DNA from: Nocardioides sp. JQ2195
GTDB lineage: Bacteria; Actinomycetota; Actinomycetes; Propionibacteriales; Nocardioidaceae
Length of the DNA: 64,000 nucleotides
Direction of reading: 5' to 3'
Assembly (NCBI RefSeq): GCF_012272695.1
Contig: NZ_CP050902.1
Span: 124,001 to 188,000, forward strand
Of this stretch, positions 23,737 through 32,651 are shown piece by piece (positions within the stretch are counted from its first letter, which is position 1; each line of letters starts with the position of its first letter). Below the pieces are notes generated by a model. That model searched no databases. It saw only the letters and a list, made by a program, of their open reading frames with translations, and had not been told where the DNA came from. Made by a program: the position numbers and the translations under genes.

Positions 23737-26700
23737 GCGAAGCGAGAGGCCGCGGCGGCCCGGGAGCAGACCTATTCGTCGAGGACCTCGAGCCCTTCGA
23801 CATCACGGACCCGCTGCCGACCGGGACCACCCTGCTCGAGGCCAGTGCCGGCACCGGCAAGACCTGGACCATCGGCGCACTGGTGACCCGCTTCGTGGCC
23901 GAGGGGGAGGCCCGGCTCGAGGAGATGCTGGTGGTCACCTTCGGGCGCGCCGCCAGCCAGGAGCTGCGTGAGCGTGTGCGCGCCCAGCTGGTCGAGGCCG
24001 AGCAGGCCCTGGCCGACCCGGCCGCGCCACACCAGGAGAACGACCTGATCGAGCTCCTCCTCACCGGCACGCAGCAGGAGGTCGCCGAGCGACGGCACAA
24101 CCTCCGCGAGGCGTTGGGCAGCTTCGACGCCGCCACCATCGCCACCACCCACCAGTTCTGCCAGCTGGTGCTGCGCAGCCTCGGCGTCGCCGGTGACACC
24201 GACTCCAGTGCCCGCCTGGTCGAGGACCTGGACGACCTTCTCGTGGAGGTGGTCGACGACCTCTACCTCCGCGGCTTCGCCGACGCGGAGGACGGCCCGC
24301 TGTTCAGTCGCTCCGAAGCGCTCAGCCTGGCCCGGGCCGCCGTCGGCGATCCCCAGGCCCGGCTCGAGCCCACGTCTGCTGAGCCGTCGAGCAAGCCCGG
24401 ACGGCGCCTCGGCTTCGCCCGTGCGGTGCGTGCCGAGATGGACCGCCGCAAGCGCCGGCTCGGTGTGCTCAGCTATGACGACCTGCTCTCCCAGCTCGCC
24501 CACGCCCTCGACGAGGAGGACGCCCCGGCCCGGGCACGGATGCGGCAACGCTGGAAGGTCGTGCTGGTCGACGAGTTCCAGGACACCGACCCGGTGCAGT
24601 GGCAGGTGCTCGACCGGGCCTTCACCGGGCACGCCCGGATGGTGCTGATCGGCGACCCGAAGCAGGCGATCTATGCCTTCCGTGGGGGCGACGTGGTCAC
24701 CTATCTCGCCGCCGCGGCCACCGCCGACACCCGCAAGACGCTGGCCACCAACTGGCGCGCGGACCAGCCGCTGCTCAGCTCCCTGCAGACGGTGCTCGAC
24801 GCCGCCGAGCTCGGCGACCCCCGCATCGTCGTACGCCCGGTGGAGGCGGCGCACGACGAGTCCCGGCTCGTGGGCGCTCCCGACGACGCTCCGTTCCGGT
24901 TGCGTGTGGTGCGCCGGGAGCAGTTCAACCTGCGCGGCGCCAAGGGCGTCCCGGTCGGACGCATCCGGCCGCTGGTCGCCCGGGACTGTGCGCACGACAT
25001 CAAGAACCTACTGACCTCCGGGGCGACCTACGACGGGCGCCCGATCGCGCCGGGGGACGTCGCGGTCCTCGCCCACACGGGCAAGAGCCTGCAGCTGGTG
25101 CGCGAGGCGCTGCACGAGATCGGCGTGCCGGCCGTCGTGGCCGGTGGCGGCAGCGTCTTCGCCACGCCTGCGGCCGTCGAGTGGTTGACCCTGCTCGAGG
25201 CGCTGGAGCAGCCGCACCGCTCGGCCCGGGTGCGCAGCGCGGCGCTCACCTCCTTCCTCGGGATCGACGCGGTGGAGCTCGACGCCGACGAGGACCTCAC
25301 CGACCGTGTCGCGAGCACGATGCGTGAGTGGGCGGAGCTGTTCAGCCTGCGTGGCGTCGCCGCGGTGATGGAGGCCGCCGTCATCGGTGGGCTCTATGCC
25401 CGCGTGCTCTCCCGTGTGGACGGCGAGCGTCACCTCACCGACCTGCGCCACGTCGCCCAGGCCCTGCACCAGGCCGCGTTGGTCGATCGGCTCGGACTGG
25501 TCGCCGTGCTGACCTGGCTGCGCGACCAGATGGCCGACGACAAGGTCCAGGTCGCCTCCGAGCGGACCCGACGCCTCGACAGTGACGCGGCGGCAGTCCA
25601 GCTGGTCACCATCCACGGCAGCAAGGGGCTGGAGTACCCCGTGGTGCACCTGCCGTTCGTGGCCGACAGGTTCTCCCGCGACCCGGCAATTCCCTTGTTC
25701 CACGCGCCCTCTGACGAACAACGGTGCATCGACGTCGGCAGCGGTGGAGACGACTGGCGGGGGAACGTCGCGCGCCACAAGGCGGAGGACCTGGGCGAGT
25801 CCCTGCGGTTGCTCTACGTCGCGATGACGCGTGCCCAGTCCCAGGTGGTGGCCTGGTGGGCACCGTCCAACAACGCCAAGACCTCGGCCCTGCACCGGAT
25901 GCTGATCGGTCGTGGGCCGTCGATGTCAGCGGTGCCGCCCGAGGTGCCGCTGTCCGACGACGACGCCACGCAGGCCTTCTTCGACGCCTGGCAGCGCCAC
26001 GGCGGACCGACGTGGCTGCCGGCCGTCCCGGCACAGCTCACCGACGCCGAGCTCCCGCGGCCCGGCGACGACCTGAGTGCCCGCACGTTCGACCGGTCGG
26101 TGGACACCGCGTGGCGGCGTACGTCGTACTCGGCGTTGAGCAGTGTCGACACGGTGGACCCGGTGGTGGCCGGCGTGGCCAGCGAGCCCGAGGAGACGCC
26201 GCGCGAGGACGAGCCCGATGTGCCGCAGGTGGTGTCGGTCGCTGGGTCTGGTGGTTTCGAGCCCTTCGAGACGGCTCGTACCTCGCCTCCTCAGGAACCA
26301 ACACTCGCTGGCGCTCGCTCCTCAACCACCGGAGGTGCTGTGGTGCCATCGCCGATGGGCGAGCTGCCGGTGGGAGCGACATTCGGCTCCTTGGTGCACG
26401 GCGTCCTGGAGACCGCGGACCCGTCTGCGCCCGACTTCCGGGCCGAGCTCCTCGTCCGGGTCCGGGAACAGCTGGTCCGATGGCCGGTGGAGCTGGACCC
26501 GGCCGGGCTGGCCGAGGCCCTGATCGTGGTCTGCGAGAGCCCGCTGGGCCCACTGGCCGGCGACGCGACGCTGCGTGCGATCCCGATGGCCGACCGGTTG
26601 TGCGAGCTCGAGTTCGAGCTGCCGCTCTCCGGCGGCGACGAGGTCCACTACCCGACGGAACCGGTGCGACTCGGTGACGTGGCGCCGCTGCTGCGTCGCC

Positions 26701-27167
26701 ACCTCCCCGCGGGCGACCCGCTGCTGCCCTATGCGGAGGCCCTGGCCGATCCGAACCTCGGTGGACAGGACCTGCGCGGCTACCTCACCGGGTCGGTGGA
26801 CGTGGTGCTGCGGATCGGTGGCACCTTCCTGATCGTCGACTACAAGACCAACTGGCTCGGCGGCTTCGACGAGGCGCTCACCTCGGCCGACTACCGGCCC
26901 GAGGCGCTGGAGGCGGCGATGGGCCACTCCGACTACCCGTTGCAGGCGCTGCTCTACGCCGTCGTGCTGCACCGCTACCTGCGCTGGCGACTCGCCGACT
27001 ACGACCCCTCGACCCACCTCGGTGGAGTGCTCTATCTCTACCTGCGCGGCATGTGCGGCCCGGACACCCCGACCTACGACGGGCACCCGACCGGTGTCTT
27101 CTCGTGGCGGCCGCCGGTGGCACTCGTCGAGGCGCTGAGCGACCTGTTGGACGGGGTGGCGCCATGA
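23733..27167 (+). CDS. recB: Exodeoxyribonuclease V beta subunit (helicase-nuclease)
   Basis: A 1144-residue RecB: 3'-5' SF1 helicase plus nuclease of RecBCD. Walker A is EASAGTGKTW (about 34-43), Walker B LVDEFQDTDPVQW near 278, further motifs VTIHGSKGLEYPVV and LLYVAMTRAQ, and the C-terminal nuclease shows GSVDVVLRIGGTFLIVDYKTN near 1023-1040. GTG 23733 overlaps the recC stop, and the recB stop overlaps recD as ATGA. Residues about 840-866 are encoded by a dispersed palindromic repeat of exactly 27 codons ([15 protein letters not shown]...SSTTG) inserted in the linker before the nuclease domain, an unusual in-frame acquisition that leaves both enzymatic domains intact. Confidence 0.95.
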   Translation: MSEARGRGGPGADLFVEDLEPFDITDPLPTGTTLLEASAGTGKTWTIGALVTRFVAEGEARLEEMLVVTFGRAASQELRERVRAQLVEAEQALADPAAPHQENDLIELLLTGTQQEVAERRHNLREALGSFDAATIATTHQFCQLVLRSLGVAGDTDSSARLVEDLDDLLVEVVDDLYLRGFADAEDGPLFSRSEALSLARAAVGDPQARLEPTSAEPSSKPGRRLGFARAVRAEMDRRKRRLGVLSYDDLLSQLAHALDEEDAPARARMRQRWKVVLVDEFQDTDPVQWQVLDRAFTGHARMVLIGDPKQAIYAFRGGDVVTYLAAAATADTRKTLATNWRADQPLLSSLQTVLDAAELGDPRIVVRPVEAAHDESRLVGAPDDAPFRLRVVRREQFNLRGAKGVPVGRIRPLVARDCAHDIKNLLTSGATYDGRPIAPGDVAVLAHTGKSLQLVREALHEIGVPAVVAGGGSVFATPAAVEWLTLLEALEQPHRSARVRSAALTSFLGIDAVELDADEDLTDRVASTMREWAELFSLRGVAAVMEAAVIGGLYARVLSRVDGERHLTDLRHVAQALHQAALVDRLGLVAVLTWLRDQMADDKVQVASERTRRLDSDAAAVQLVTIHGSKGLEYPVVHLPFVADRFSRDPAIPLFHAPSDEQRCIDVGSGGDDWRGNVARHKAEDLGESLRLLYVAMTRAQSQVVAWWAPSNNAKTSALHRMLIGRGPSMSAVPPEVPLSDDDATQAFFDAWQRHGGPTWLPAVPAQLTDAELPRPGDDLSARTFDRSVDTAWRRTSYSALSSVDTVDPVVAGVASEPEETPREDEPDVPQVVSVAGSGGFEPFETARTSPPQEPTLAGARSSTTGGAVVPSPMGELPVGATFGSLVHGVLETADPSAPDFRAELLVRVREQLVRWPVELDPAGLAEALIVVCESPLGPLAGDATLRAIPMADRLCELEFELPLSGGDEVHYPTEPVRLGDVAPLLRRHLPAGDPLLPYAEALADPNLGGQDLRGYLTGSVDVVLRIGGTFLIVDYKTNWLGGFDEALTSADYRPEALEAAMGHSDYPLQALLYAVVLHRYLRWRLADYDPSTHLGGVLYLYLRGMCGPDTPTYDGHPTGVFSWRPPVALVEALSDLLDGVAP
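26250..26330 (-). repeat. Dispersed palindromic repeat, family A, inside recB
   Basis: An 81-base inverted copy with an expanded centre: it begins GGTGGTTTCGAGCCCTTCGA and ends CGCTCCTCAACCACC. It is an exact multiple of three and keeps recB in frame. Confidence 0.85.
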
Positions 27168-28939
27168 CCGACCTCTATGAGCTGAGCGGCGAGCACGACC
27201 GCCGACTGGCTCGTCGCTCGTCGGGCCTGCTGCGCGACTTCAACGAAGCCGGGGTGCTCACCGCCGCCGACGTGCACGTCGCCACCAGGCTCGGTGTGCT
27301 CGGTGGGGAGGTCGACGAGTCCGTGCTGCTGGCGGTCGCGCTGGCCTCGCGGGCTGTTCGTCACGGCTCGGTGTGCCTGGAGCCGGCCACCGTCGCCGAC
27401 GTCGAGCCGTCGCTGGCCTGGCCCGAGCCGGAGCCGTGGGTCGCGGCGATCGAGGCGAGCCCGCTGGTCCGGGCAGGCGTGCTGCACTGGGAGTTCGAGC
27501 TGCTGCACCTCGACCGCTACTGGCGCCAGGAGACCGCGGTCGTCGCCGACCTGCGGGCCCGGCGCGCTCTCGAGCCCCCGATGGTGGACGAGACGGTGCT
27601 GTCCGCGGGACTGGCCCGGGTGTTCCCGGTCGACGGCTACGAGGAGCAGGTCGCCGCGGTCGCCCAGGCGGTGCGCCAGCGCACGACCGTGCTGACCGGC
27701 GGTCCGGGGACCGGCAAGACGACCACCGTGGCCGGCCTGCTGGCCGTGCTCGCCGAGCAGGCCGAGGCCGCCGACCAGGACCTCCGGATCGCGCTGGCGG
27801 CGCCCACGGGCAAGGCCGCCGCCCGGCTCCAGGAGTCGGTCCGTGCGGAGACCGCACGCTTCACCGACCCGGCCGATCGGGTCAGGCTCGACGGCCTCAC
27901 CGCCTCGACGTTGCACCGGCTCCTCGGGTCGCGGCGCGACAACGGCACCCGCTTCCGGCACCACCGGGCCAACCGGTTGCCCTACGACGTCGTGGTGGTC
28001 GACGAGACCTCGATGGTCTCGCTGACGATGATGGCGCGCCTGCTCGAGGCGGTGCGGCCCGATGCCCGGTTGGTCCTGGTCGGCGACCCCGACCAGCTCG
28101 CCTCGGTCGACGCCGGCGCCGTGCTCGGCGACCTGGTCCGCGGCCTGCCCGACGACGGCACGGTCGCGGCGCTGCGGACCAACCACCGCTCGACGACACG
28201 GATCATTGCCTTGGCCGAGGCCCTCAAGGCCGGCGATGCCGAGCAGGCCCTCGCCGTTCTGCACGACGCCTCGTCCTCGGACGGCGAGATCGGCTTCGTC
28301 ACGGACCCCGACCCCGGGCCGCTGCTGCGCACCCGCGTGGTCACCGCCGCCCTGGACGTACGCCGTGCCGCCGAGCAGGGCGACGCGCTCGGTGCTCTGG
28401 CGGCCCTCGACCAGCACCGGCTGCTCTGTGCGCACCGCGAGGGACCACACGGCGTACGCCACTGGAACCGGCAGGTGGAGGCGTGGATCTCCGAGACGAC
28501 CGGCGACCCGCTCTACGACACCTGGTACGTCGGCCGGCCGGTGCTGGTGACCGCCAACGACTACGCCCTGGGCCTGCACAACGGCGACACCGGCGTGGTG
28601 GTGCGCCGGCCGGAGGACGGTGCGGCGCGGGTGGTCTTCGACGGGCCGAACGGCCTGCTCGACTTCGCGCCGAGTCGTCTCGACTCCGTGAAGACGATGC
28701 ACGCGATGACGATCCACAAGGCGCAGGGCAGCCAGGCCGAGGAGGTCACGGTGCTGCTGCCCGACGAGGACTCACGCCTGCTGACGCGCGAGCTCTTCTA
28801 CACGGCCGTGACACGTGCCGAGGAACGGGTGCGCGTGGTCGGTGCGGAGGCGACCGTGCGCGGTGCCGTCGAGCGGCGCGCCGTCCGGGCCTCGGGGTTG
28901 CGCCAACGCCTCGAGCAGGCCGCGACTACCGGCGAGTAG
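27164..28939 (+). CDS. recD: Exodeoxyribonuclease V alpha subunit (5'-3' helicase)
   Basis: A 591-residue RecD. Walker A is GGPGTGKTTT near residue 179, Walker B VVDETSMVS near 280, motif III VGDPDQLASVDAGAVLGD, and the C-terminal VKTMHAMTIHKAQGSQAEEV with FYTAVTRAEERV for motifs V-VI. It is the fast 5'-3' motor of RecBCD. The N-terminal 100 residues (ARRSSGLLRDFNEAGVLTAADVH) contact RecC. ATG 27164 overlaps the recB stop (ATGA), so all three subunits are translationally coupled. Length is normal for actinobacterial RecD. Confidence 0.95.
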   Translation: MTDLYELSGEHDRRLARRSSGLLRDFNEAGVLTAADVHVATRLGVLGGEVDESVLLAVALASRAVRHGSVCLEPATVADVEPSLAWPEPEPWVAAIEASPLVRAGVLHWEFELLHLDRYWRQETAVVADLRARRALEPPMVDETVLSAGLARVFPVDGYEEQVAAVAQAVRQRTTVLTGGPGTGKTTTVAGLLAVLAEQAEAADQDLRIALAAPTGKAAARLQESVRAETARFTDPADRVRLDGLTASTLHRLLGSRRDNGTRFRHHRANRLPYDVVVVDETSMVSLTMMARLLEAVRPDARLVLVGDPDQLASVDAGAVLGDLVRGLPDDGTVAALRTNHRSTTRIIALAEALKAGDAEQALAVLHDASSSDGEIGFVTDPDPGPLLRTRVVTAALDVRRAAEQGDALGALAALDQHRLLCAHREGPHGVRHWNRQVEAWISETTGDPLYDTWYVGRPVLVTANDYALGLHNGDTGVVVRRPEDGAARVVFDGPNGLLDFAPSRLDSVKTMHAMTIHKAQGSQAEEVTVLLPDEDSRLLTRELFYTAVTRAEERVRVVGAEATVRGAVERRAVRASGLRQRLEQAATTGE

Positions 28940-28949
28940 GATCCCGGTC

Positions 28950-30095
28950 ATGAAGCGCACCATCTATGACGCCGACCACGAATCCTTCCGCTCCTCCGTC
29001 CGGGAGTTCCTCGACCGCGAGGTCGTCCCGCACGTCGAGGAGCACGCCCGCGACAAGGCGCTGCCGCGCGAGTACTGGCTCGGCGCGGGGCGCCAGGGCT
29101 TCCTCGGGCTCGAGATCCCCGAGGAGTACGGCGGCTCCGGGGCCGGCGACTACCGCTTCAACGCGGTGTTCTTCGAGGAGCTCAGCAAGATCAACGCGGC
29201 ACTGGGTGCCTGCACCGGGATCCATGCCGACATCACCGCTCCCTACATCGTCGAGCTCGGCACCGAGGAGCAGAAGCAGAAGTGGCTGCCGGGCGTCGCT
29301 GCCGGCGAGATCCTGCTCGCGATCGGGATGACCGAGCCGTCCGGCGGCTCCGACCTGGCCGGCCTCAAGACCACCGCGGTCCGCGACGGCGACCAGTGGG
29401 TCATCAACGGGTCGAAGACCTTCATCACCAACGGCTACTCCGCCGACCTGGTCATCACCGCGGTGCGCACCAGCCCGGAGAAGAAGGCCCGCGGCATCAC
29501 GCTCTTCGCGATCCCCGCCGACGCCGAGGGCTTCAGCCGCGGCCGCAAGCTCGACAAGGTCGGGCAGGACGAGTCCGACACCGCCGAGCTGTTCTTCGAG
29601 AACGTGCGCTTGGGCGACGACCACATCATCGGCGAGCTCGACAACGGCTTCATCCACATGATGCAGAAGCTGCCCCAGGAACGCATCGGTTGCGCGATCT
29701 CCAACGTCGCCCACGCCAAGCAGATCCTGATCGAGACGCTGCAGTACACCAAGGACCGCAAGGCGTTCGGCCAGGGCATCGGCTCCTTCCAGCACAACAA
29801 GTTCCTGCTCGCCGAGCTGTTCACCCAGATCGAGGTCACCGAGACCTACCTCGACCAGTGCGTCCTCGCGCACACCAAGGGTGAGCTGACGCCGGTCGAC
29901 GCGGCCAAGGCCAAGTGGTGGACCTCGCAGGTCCAGAACGAGGTGCTCGACCACTGCGTGCAGCTGCATGGTGGCTACGGCTTCATGAACGAGTACCGCG
30001 TGGCCCGCGCCTGGCGCGACGCCCGCGTCTCGAAGATCTGGGCCGGCTCCAACGAGATCATGAAGGAGCTCATCGGCCGCGATCTCGGTCTCTAG
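28950..30095 (+). CDS. Acyl-CoA dehydrogenase
   Basis: A 381-residue FAD-dependent acyl-CoA dehydrogenase, first step of a beta-oxidation cycle. The family signatures are present: GMTEPSGGSDLAGLKTTA near residue 128-146, the C-terminal DAAKAKWWTSQVQNEVLDHCVQLHGGYGFMNEY and ARVSKIWAGSNEIMKELIGRDLGL; the catalytic Glu of the short/medium-chain class would be E in NEIMKE or its neighbour, so it is of the C-terminal Glu type. The chain-length preference cannot be read. ATG 28950 lies 10 bases after the recD stop and has weak GGTC spacing; it may be read through from the rec operon, although functionally unrelated. Confidence 0.93.
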   Translation: MKRTIYDADHESFRSSVREFLDREVVPHVEEHARDKALPREYWLGAGRQGFLGLEIPEEYGGSGAGDYRFNAVFFEELSKINAALGACTGIHADITAPYIVELGTEEQKQKWLPGVAAGEILLAIGMTEPSGGSDLAGLKTTAVRDGDQWVINGSKTFITNGYSADLVITAVRTSPEKKARGITLFAIPADAEGFSRGRKLDKVGQDESDTAELFFENVRLGDDHIIGELDNGFIHMMQKLPQERIGCAISNVAHAKQILIETLQYTKDRKAFGQGIGSFQHNKFLLAELFTQIEVTETYLDQCVLAHTKGELTPVDAAKAKWWTSQVQNEVLDHCVQLHGGYGFMNEYRVARAWRDARVSKIWAGSNEIMKELIGRDLGL

Positions 30096-30114
30096 TCCGG
30101 CGTACCGTGATGGC

Positions 30115-30684
30115 GTGAGGCTGTTCGTCGCCGTCGTCCCACCGGTCGAGGCCATCGACCACCTGGATACGTTCGTCGAACCCCGCCGTGCCGCGGCCGA
30201 CTTCCGCTGGGCCGCCGTCGACCAGTGGCACCTGACGCTCACGTTCATGCCCCAGGTGGATCCGTGGCGGATCGACGACCTGGTCGCACGGTTGGGTGAG
30301 GTGGCGGGTCGGCGGGCGTCGTTCCGACTGACGTTGCGCGGAGGCGGTGCCTTTCCGAATCCGGCGCGGGCCAAGGTGCTGTGGTGCGGCGTCGGTGGGG
30401 AGACTGACGCGCTCGCGTCGACGGCGGCGGCAACCCGCAACGCGGCCAACGCGGCCGGTGCCGTGCCGAGCGGGGGGCCGTTCCGCGCCCACCTGACCCT
30501 CGGCCGGTTGGGGCGTCCGAGCGAGATCTCGAGCTGGGTCCGGCTGCTCGACGCCTACGAGGGTCCATCCTGGACCGTCCACGAGCTCGGCCTGGTCGCC
30601 TCGCACCTCGGCGAGGGCCCGCGCCGACGGCCCCGGCACGAGGTGATCGCGACGGTGCCGCTCGCGCAGCCACCGAAGGAGTGA
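30115..30684 (+). CDS. thpR: RNA 2',3'-cyclic phosphodiesterase (2H family)
   Basis: A 189-residue 2H phosphoesterase of the ThpR/LigT type. The two catalytic tetrapeptides are HLTL at WHLTLTFMP (about 42-45) and HLTL at FRAHLTLGRLG (about 124-127). The enzyme opens 2',3'-cyclic phosphates of RNA to 2'-phosphates and can ligate tRNA halves in vitro. The N-terminal MRLFVAVVPP is typical for the family. GTG start at 30115 follows the acyl-CoA dehydrogenase by 19 bases. Length is normal. Confidence 0.93.
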   Translation: MRLFVAVVPPVEAIDHLDTFVEPRRAAADFRWAAVDQWHLTLTFMPQVDPWRIDDLVARLGEVAGRRASFRLTLRGGGAFPNPARAKVLWCGVGGETDALASTAAATRNAANAAGAVPSGGPFRAHLTLGRLGRPSEISSWVRLLDAYEGPSWTVHELGLVASHLGEGPRRRPRHEVIATVPLAQPPKE

Positions 30685-30767
30685 CCCGGTGCCGCCCGTG
30701 CGGCGCGCGTCGTCCCAACAAGGAAATTCGCAATCCGGGCGAAACATCCGGCGGATAGAGTCGGGGC

Positions 30768-31382
30768 ATGGCCTTCCTGCTCCGTGTCGAGTTGCCCGAC
30801 GTCCCCGGGTCGTTGGGGCGCCTGGCCACCACGATCGGTGAGGCCGGCGGTGACATCGAGGCGATCGAGATCGTCGAGCACCGCCACGACGGCACCGCGG
30901 TCGACGACGTCCTCCTCGAGATGGTGCCCGGCACGATGCCCGACTCGATCGTCTCCGCGTGCAACTCGGTCGACGGTGTCAACGTCGTGTGGATCTCGCG
31001 GTACGCCGCCGGCGGCAGCCTGGTGATGGACCTGGAGGCGGTCGAGGAGCTGACCGCCCACCCGAGCGATGCGCTCAATCGGCTGGTCGACCTGTTGCCC
31101 GCAACCTTCCGTGTCGACTGGGGCGCCCGGGTCCGACGTACGCCGGAGGGTGCGGTGCGCGTGCACGGCACCCCCGCGGCTCCCGATGTCGTCGAGTGGC
31201 ACGACGTCGACCGGGCCATGCAGCTCCCGTCGGAGGACGAGAACAACCTCCTGGCCGCGGTGCCGCTGGTCTCCGAGGAGCTGATCCTGGTCGGACGGCG
31301 CGGTGGTCCGGCGATCCTCGAGTCCGAGATGGCCCGACTCAACCACCTGGTCAGCCTGGCGGTCTCGATCTCCCGGTCGTGA
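30768..31382 (+). CDS. ACT-domain protein
   Basis: A 204-residue cytoplasmic protein beginning with an ACT domain: FLLRVELPDVPGSLGRLATTIGEAGGDIEAIEIVEHRHDGTAVDDVLLEM (residues 3-52), the usual amino-acid-sensing fold with the Gly near position 14. A second part of about 100 residues (DVVEWHDVDRAMQLPSEDENNLLAAVPLVSEELILVGRRGGPAILESEMARL) has the look of a degenerate second ligand domain. No catalytic domain is attached, so it is probably a small-molecule sensor or regulator of an unknown partner. ATG 30768; upstream 83 bases contain no obvious hairpin. It ends convergent with the FBP gene. Confidence 0.8.
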   Translation: MAFLLRVELPDVPGSLGRLATTIGEAGGDIEAIEIVEHRHDGTAVDDVLLEMVPGTMPDSIVSACNSVDGVNVVWISRYAAGGSLVMDLEAVEELTAHPSDALNRLVDLLPATFRVDWGARVRRTPEGAVRVHGTPAAPDVVEWHDVDRAMQLPSEDENNLLAAVPLVSEELILVGRRGGPAILESEMARLNHLVSLAVSISRS

Positions 31383-31413
31383 GTCGTCGAGGGGTCCCGC
31401 CGGGCGGGGGACC

Positions 31414-31908
31414 TCAGCCCGCGAGCACTCGGCGTACGAACCCGTCCAGGTGGACCTGGACCCGCTCCACCATCGCCTCGATCGGCAGGGTCTCGCGCAG
31501 CCTGGGGACCCCTGAGGCCTTCTTGCCGCGCGCGTAGAGGGAGCAGCCCAGGTCGCGACATATGTGGATCCCGGTGGTGTCGCCTCGCTTGCCGGCTGGC
31601 CCGGTCTTGGCGGCCACGGTCAGGCAGACACCGGTGTCGGTGTGCGCGGTCAGGCAGATCTCGCAGAGCTTGCTGCGCCGAGCGGTGCCCTTGCCGGCCG
31701 GGTTCTGGCGCAGCAGCAGGCCGATGAGCCCCTCCTCGCGCGGCACCACGAGGTAGGCGCGCGAGGAACCGGACGGGTCCGCCCAGCCGAGGAAGTCGAG
31801 GTCCGACCACGGAACTTCGTCCAGGTCGGGGAGCACGGCCCGCTTCGCCTCACCCTTGGAGCAGTTCAGGAACGAGGCCCGGATCTCGGCAGCGGTCAGC
31901 GGTTCCAC
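31414..31908 (-). CDS. FBP-type treble-clef zinc-finger protein (EF-G-binding family)
   Basis: A 164-residue protein of the FBP domain family, named after the C-terminal zinc finger of FusB-like EF-G-binding proteins. Four zinc ligands can be seen: CEIC (about 89-92), with HICRDLGC near 121-128 providing the second pair. Before it lies the strand-rich part LDFLGWADPSGSSRAYLVVPREEGLIGLLLR. FusB proteins release EF-G stalled by fusidic acid; actinobacterial relatives are uncharacterised, so a link to translation is only a family inference. ATG start at 31908. It is convergent with the ACT-domain gene and lies downstream of the nitroreductase-like gene on the same strand. Confidence 0.82.
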   Translation of the reverse strand: MEPLTAAEIRASFLNCSKGEAKRAVLPDLDEVPWSDLDFLGWADPSGSSRAYLVVPREEGLIGLLLRQNPAGKGTARRSKLCEICLTAHTDTGVCLTVAAKTGPAGKRGDTTGIHICRDLGCSLYARGKKASGVPRLRETLPIEAMVERVQVHLDGFVRRVLAG

Positions 31909-31986
31909 GCGCAGACGGTACGTGCCGCCCGTGGGTCGGCGCCACGGGTTATCCGGCCAAGGCTCGTGGACCGAGGGGGTGTGTGC

Positions 31987-32430
31987 TCAGGCGCGCTCGA
32001 GCAGGAAGAGCGGGATCGTGCGGTCGGTCTTCTCCTGGTACTCGGCGTACGGCGGGAACGCCTCGACCGCACGTGGCCACCACTCGGCGCGCTCGTCGTC
32101 GGTGGCGAGCCGGGCGACGTACTCGTGGGGCTCGGGGCCGTCCTGCAGGTCGACGTGCGGGTCGGCCACGAAGTTGTGGAACCACTCCGGGTGCTCCGGG
32201 GCGCCGCCCTTCGACGCGACAGCGGCGTAGACCCCGTCGTGCTCGACGCGCATGACCGGGTTCTTGCGGAGGTTCTGGGACTTGTGGCCGCGGGAGGTGA
32301 TCACCACGATCGGTCGACCGTCAGGAAGCGTGTTGGCCTCCTTGCCACCGGAGGCCTCGTAGGCCGCGACCTGGTTGCGGACCCATTCGGCCGCACTGGG
32401 CTGGTATTCGCCTTGAAGTGTCATGTCCAC
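31987..32430 (-). CDS. Deazaflavin (F420)-dependent nitroreductase-family protein, second copy
   Basis: A 147-residue split-barrel protein of the nitroreductase/deazaflavin-dependent oxidoreductase family: AEWVRNQVAAYEASGG, PIVVITSRGHKSQNLRKNPVMRVEHDGVYAAVASKGGAPEHPEWFHNFVADPHVDLQDG, and the C-terminal WPRAVEAFPPYAEYQEKTDRTIPLFLLER. This GHKSxxxRKxPxMR and GGAPxxPxWxxNL pattern is more typical of the Ddn branch than the copy at 392-877. It likely uses F420H2 to reduce quinones or nitro compounds. Start at ATG 32430 or the ATG six bases inside it. The gene is divergent from menB; the 220-base intergenic space holds a large inverted repeat. Confidence 0.88.
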   Translation of the reverse strand: MDMTLQGEYQPSAAEWVRNQVAAYEASGGKEANTLPDGRPIVVITSRGHKSQNLRKNPVMRVEHDGVYAAVASKGGAPEHPEWFHNFVADPHVDLQDGPEPHEYVARLATDDERAEWWPRAVEAFPPYAEYQEKTDRTIPLFLLERA

Positions 32431-32471
32431 AAGAACAGCACGCGCGGGCGTGCCATTCCAGAGGCCTCAGC

Positions 32472-32559
32472 GTTCATTTCAGCAGGAAGTTCGCGCAGAG
32501 CGCGCGGCGGTTGAGCGTCAGTTCCCCAGTACAACGGCGAACTTCCTGCCGCCGTGAAC
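32472..32559. promoter_or_regulatory. Two inverted copies of GTTCA-N5-GCAGGAAGTTCGC
   Basis: The left copy spans 32472-32494 and the right copy, inverted, 32537-32559. The 13-bp core is a perfect inverted repeat, with the outer GTTCA boxes also matched at the same 5-base distance. The 42 bases between the cores are unrelated. It lies in the divergent space between the nitroreductase-like gene and menB. A pair of binding sites or a long hairpin are both possible. Confidence 0.5.
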
Positions 32560-32651
32560 ATCAGCGCCGAAACGGGTGGAACTGGAGCGATCAACTGTGA
32601 GGCCGCCGGTCTCGCTGTCAGCCTGCCGTCTGCGGCCGATAGCCTGCGCCC

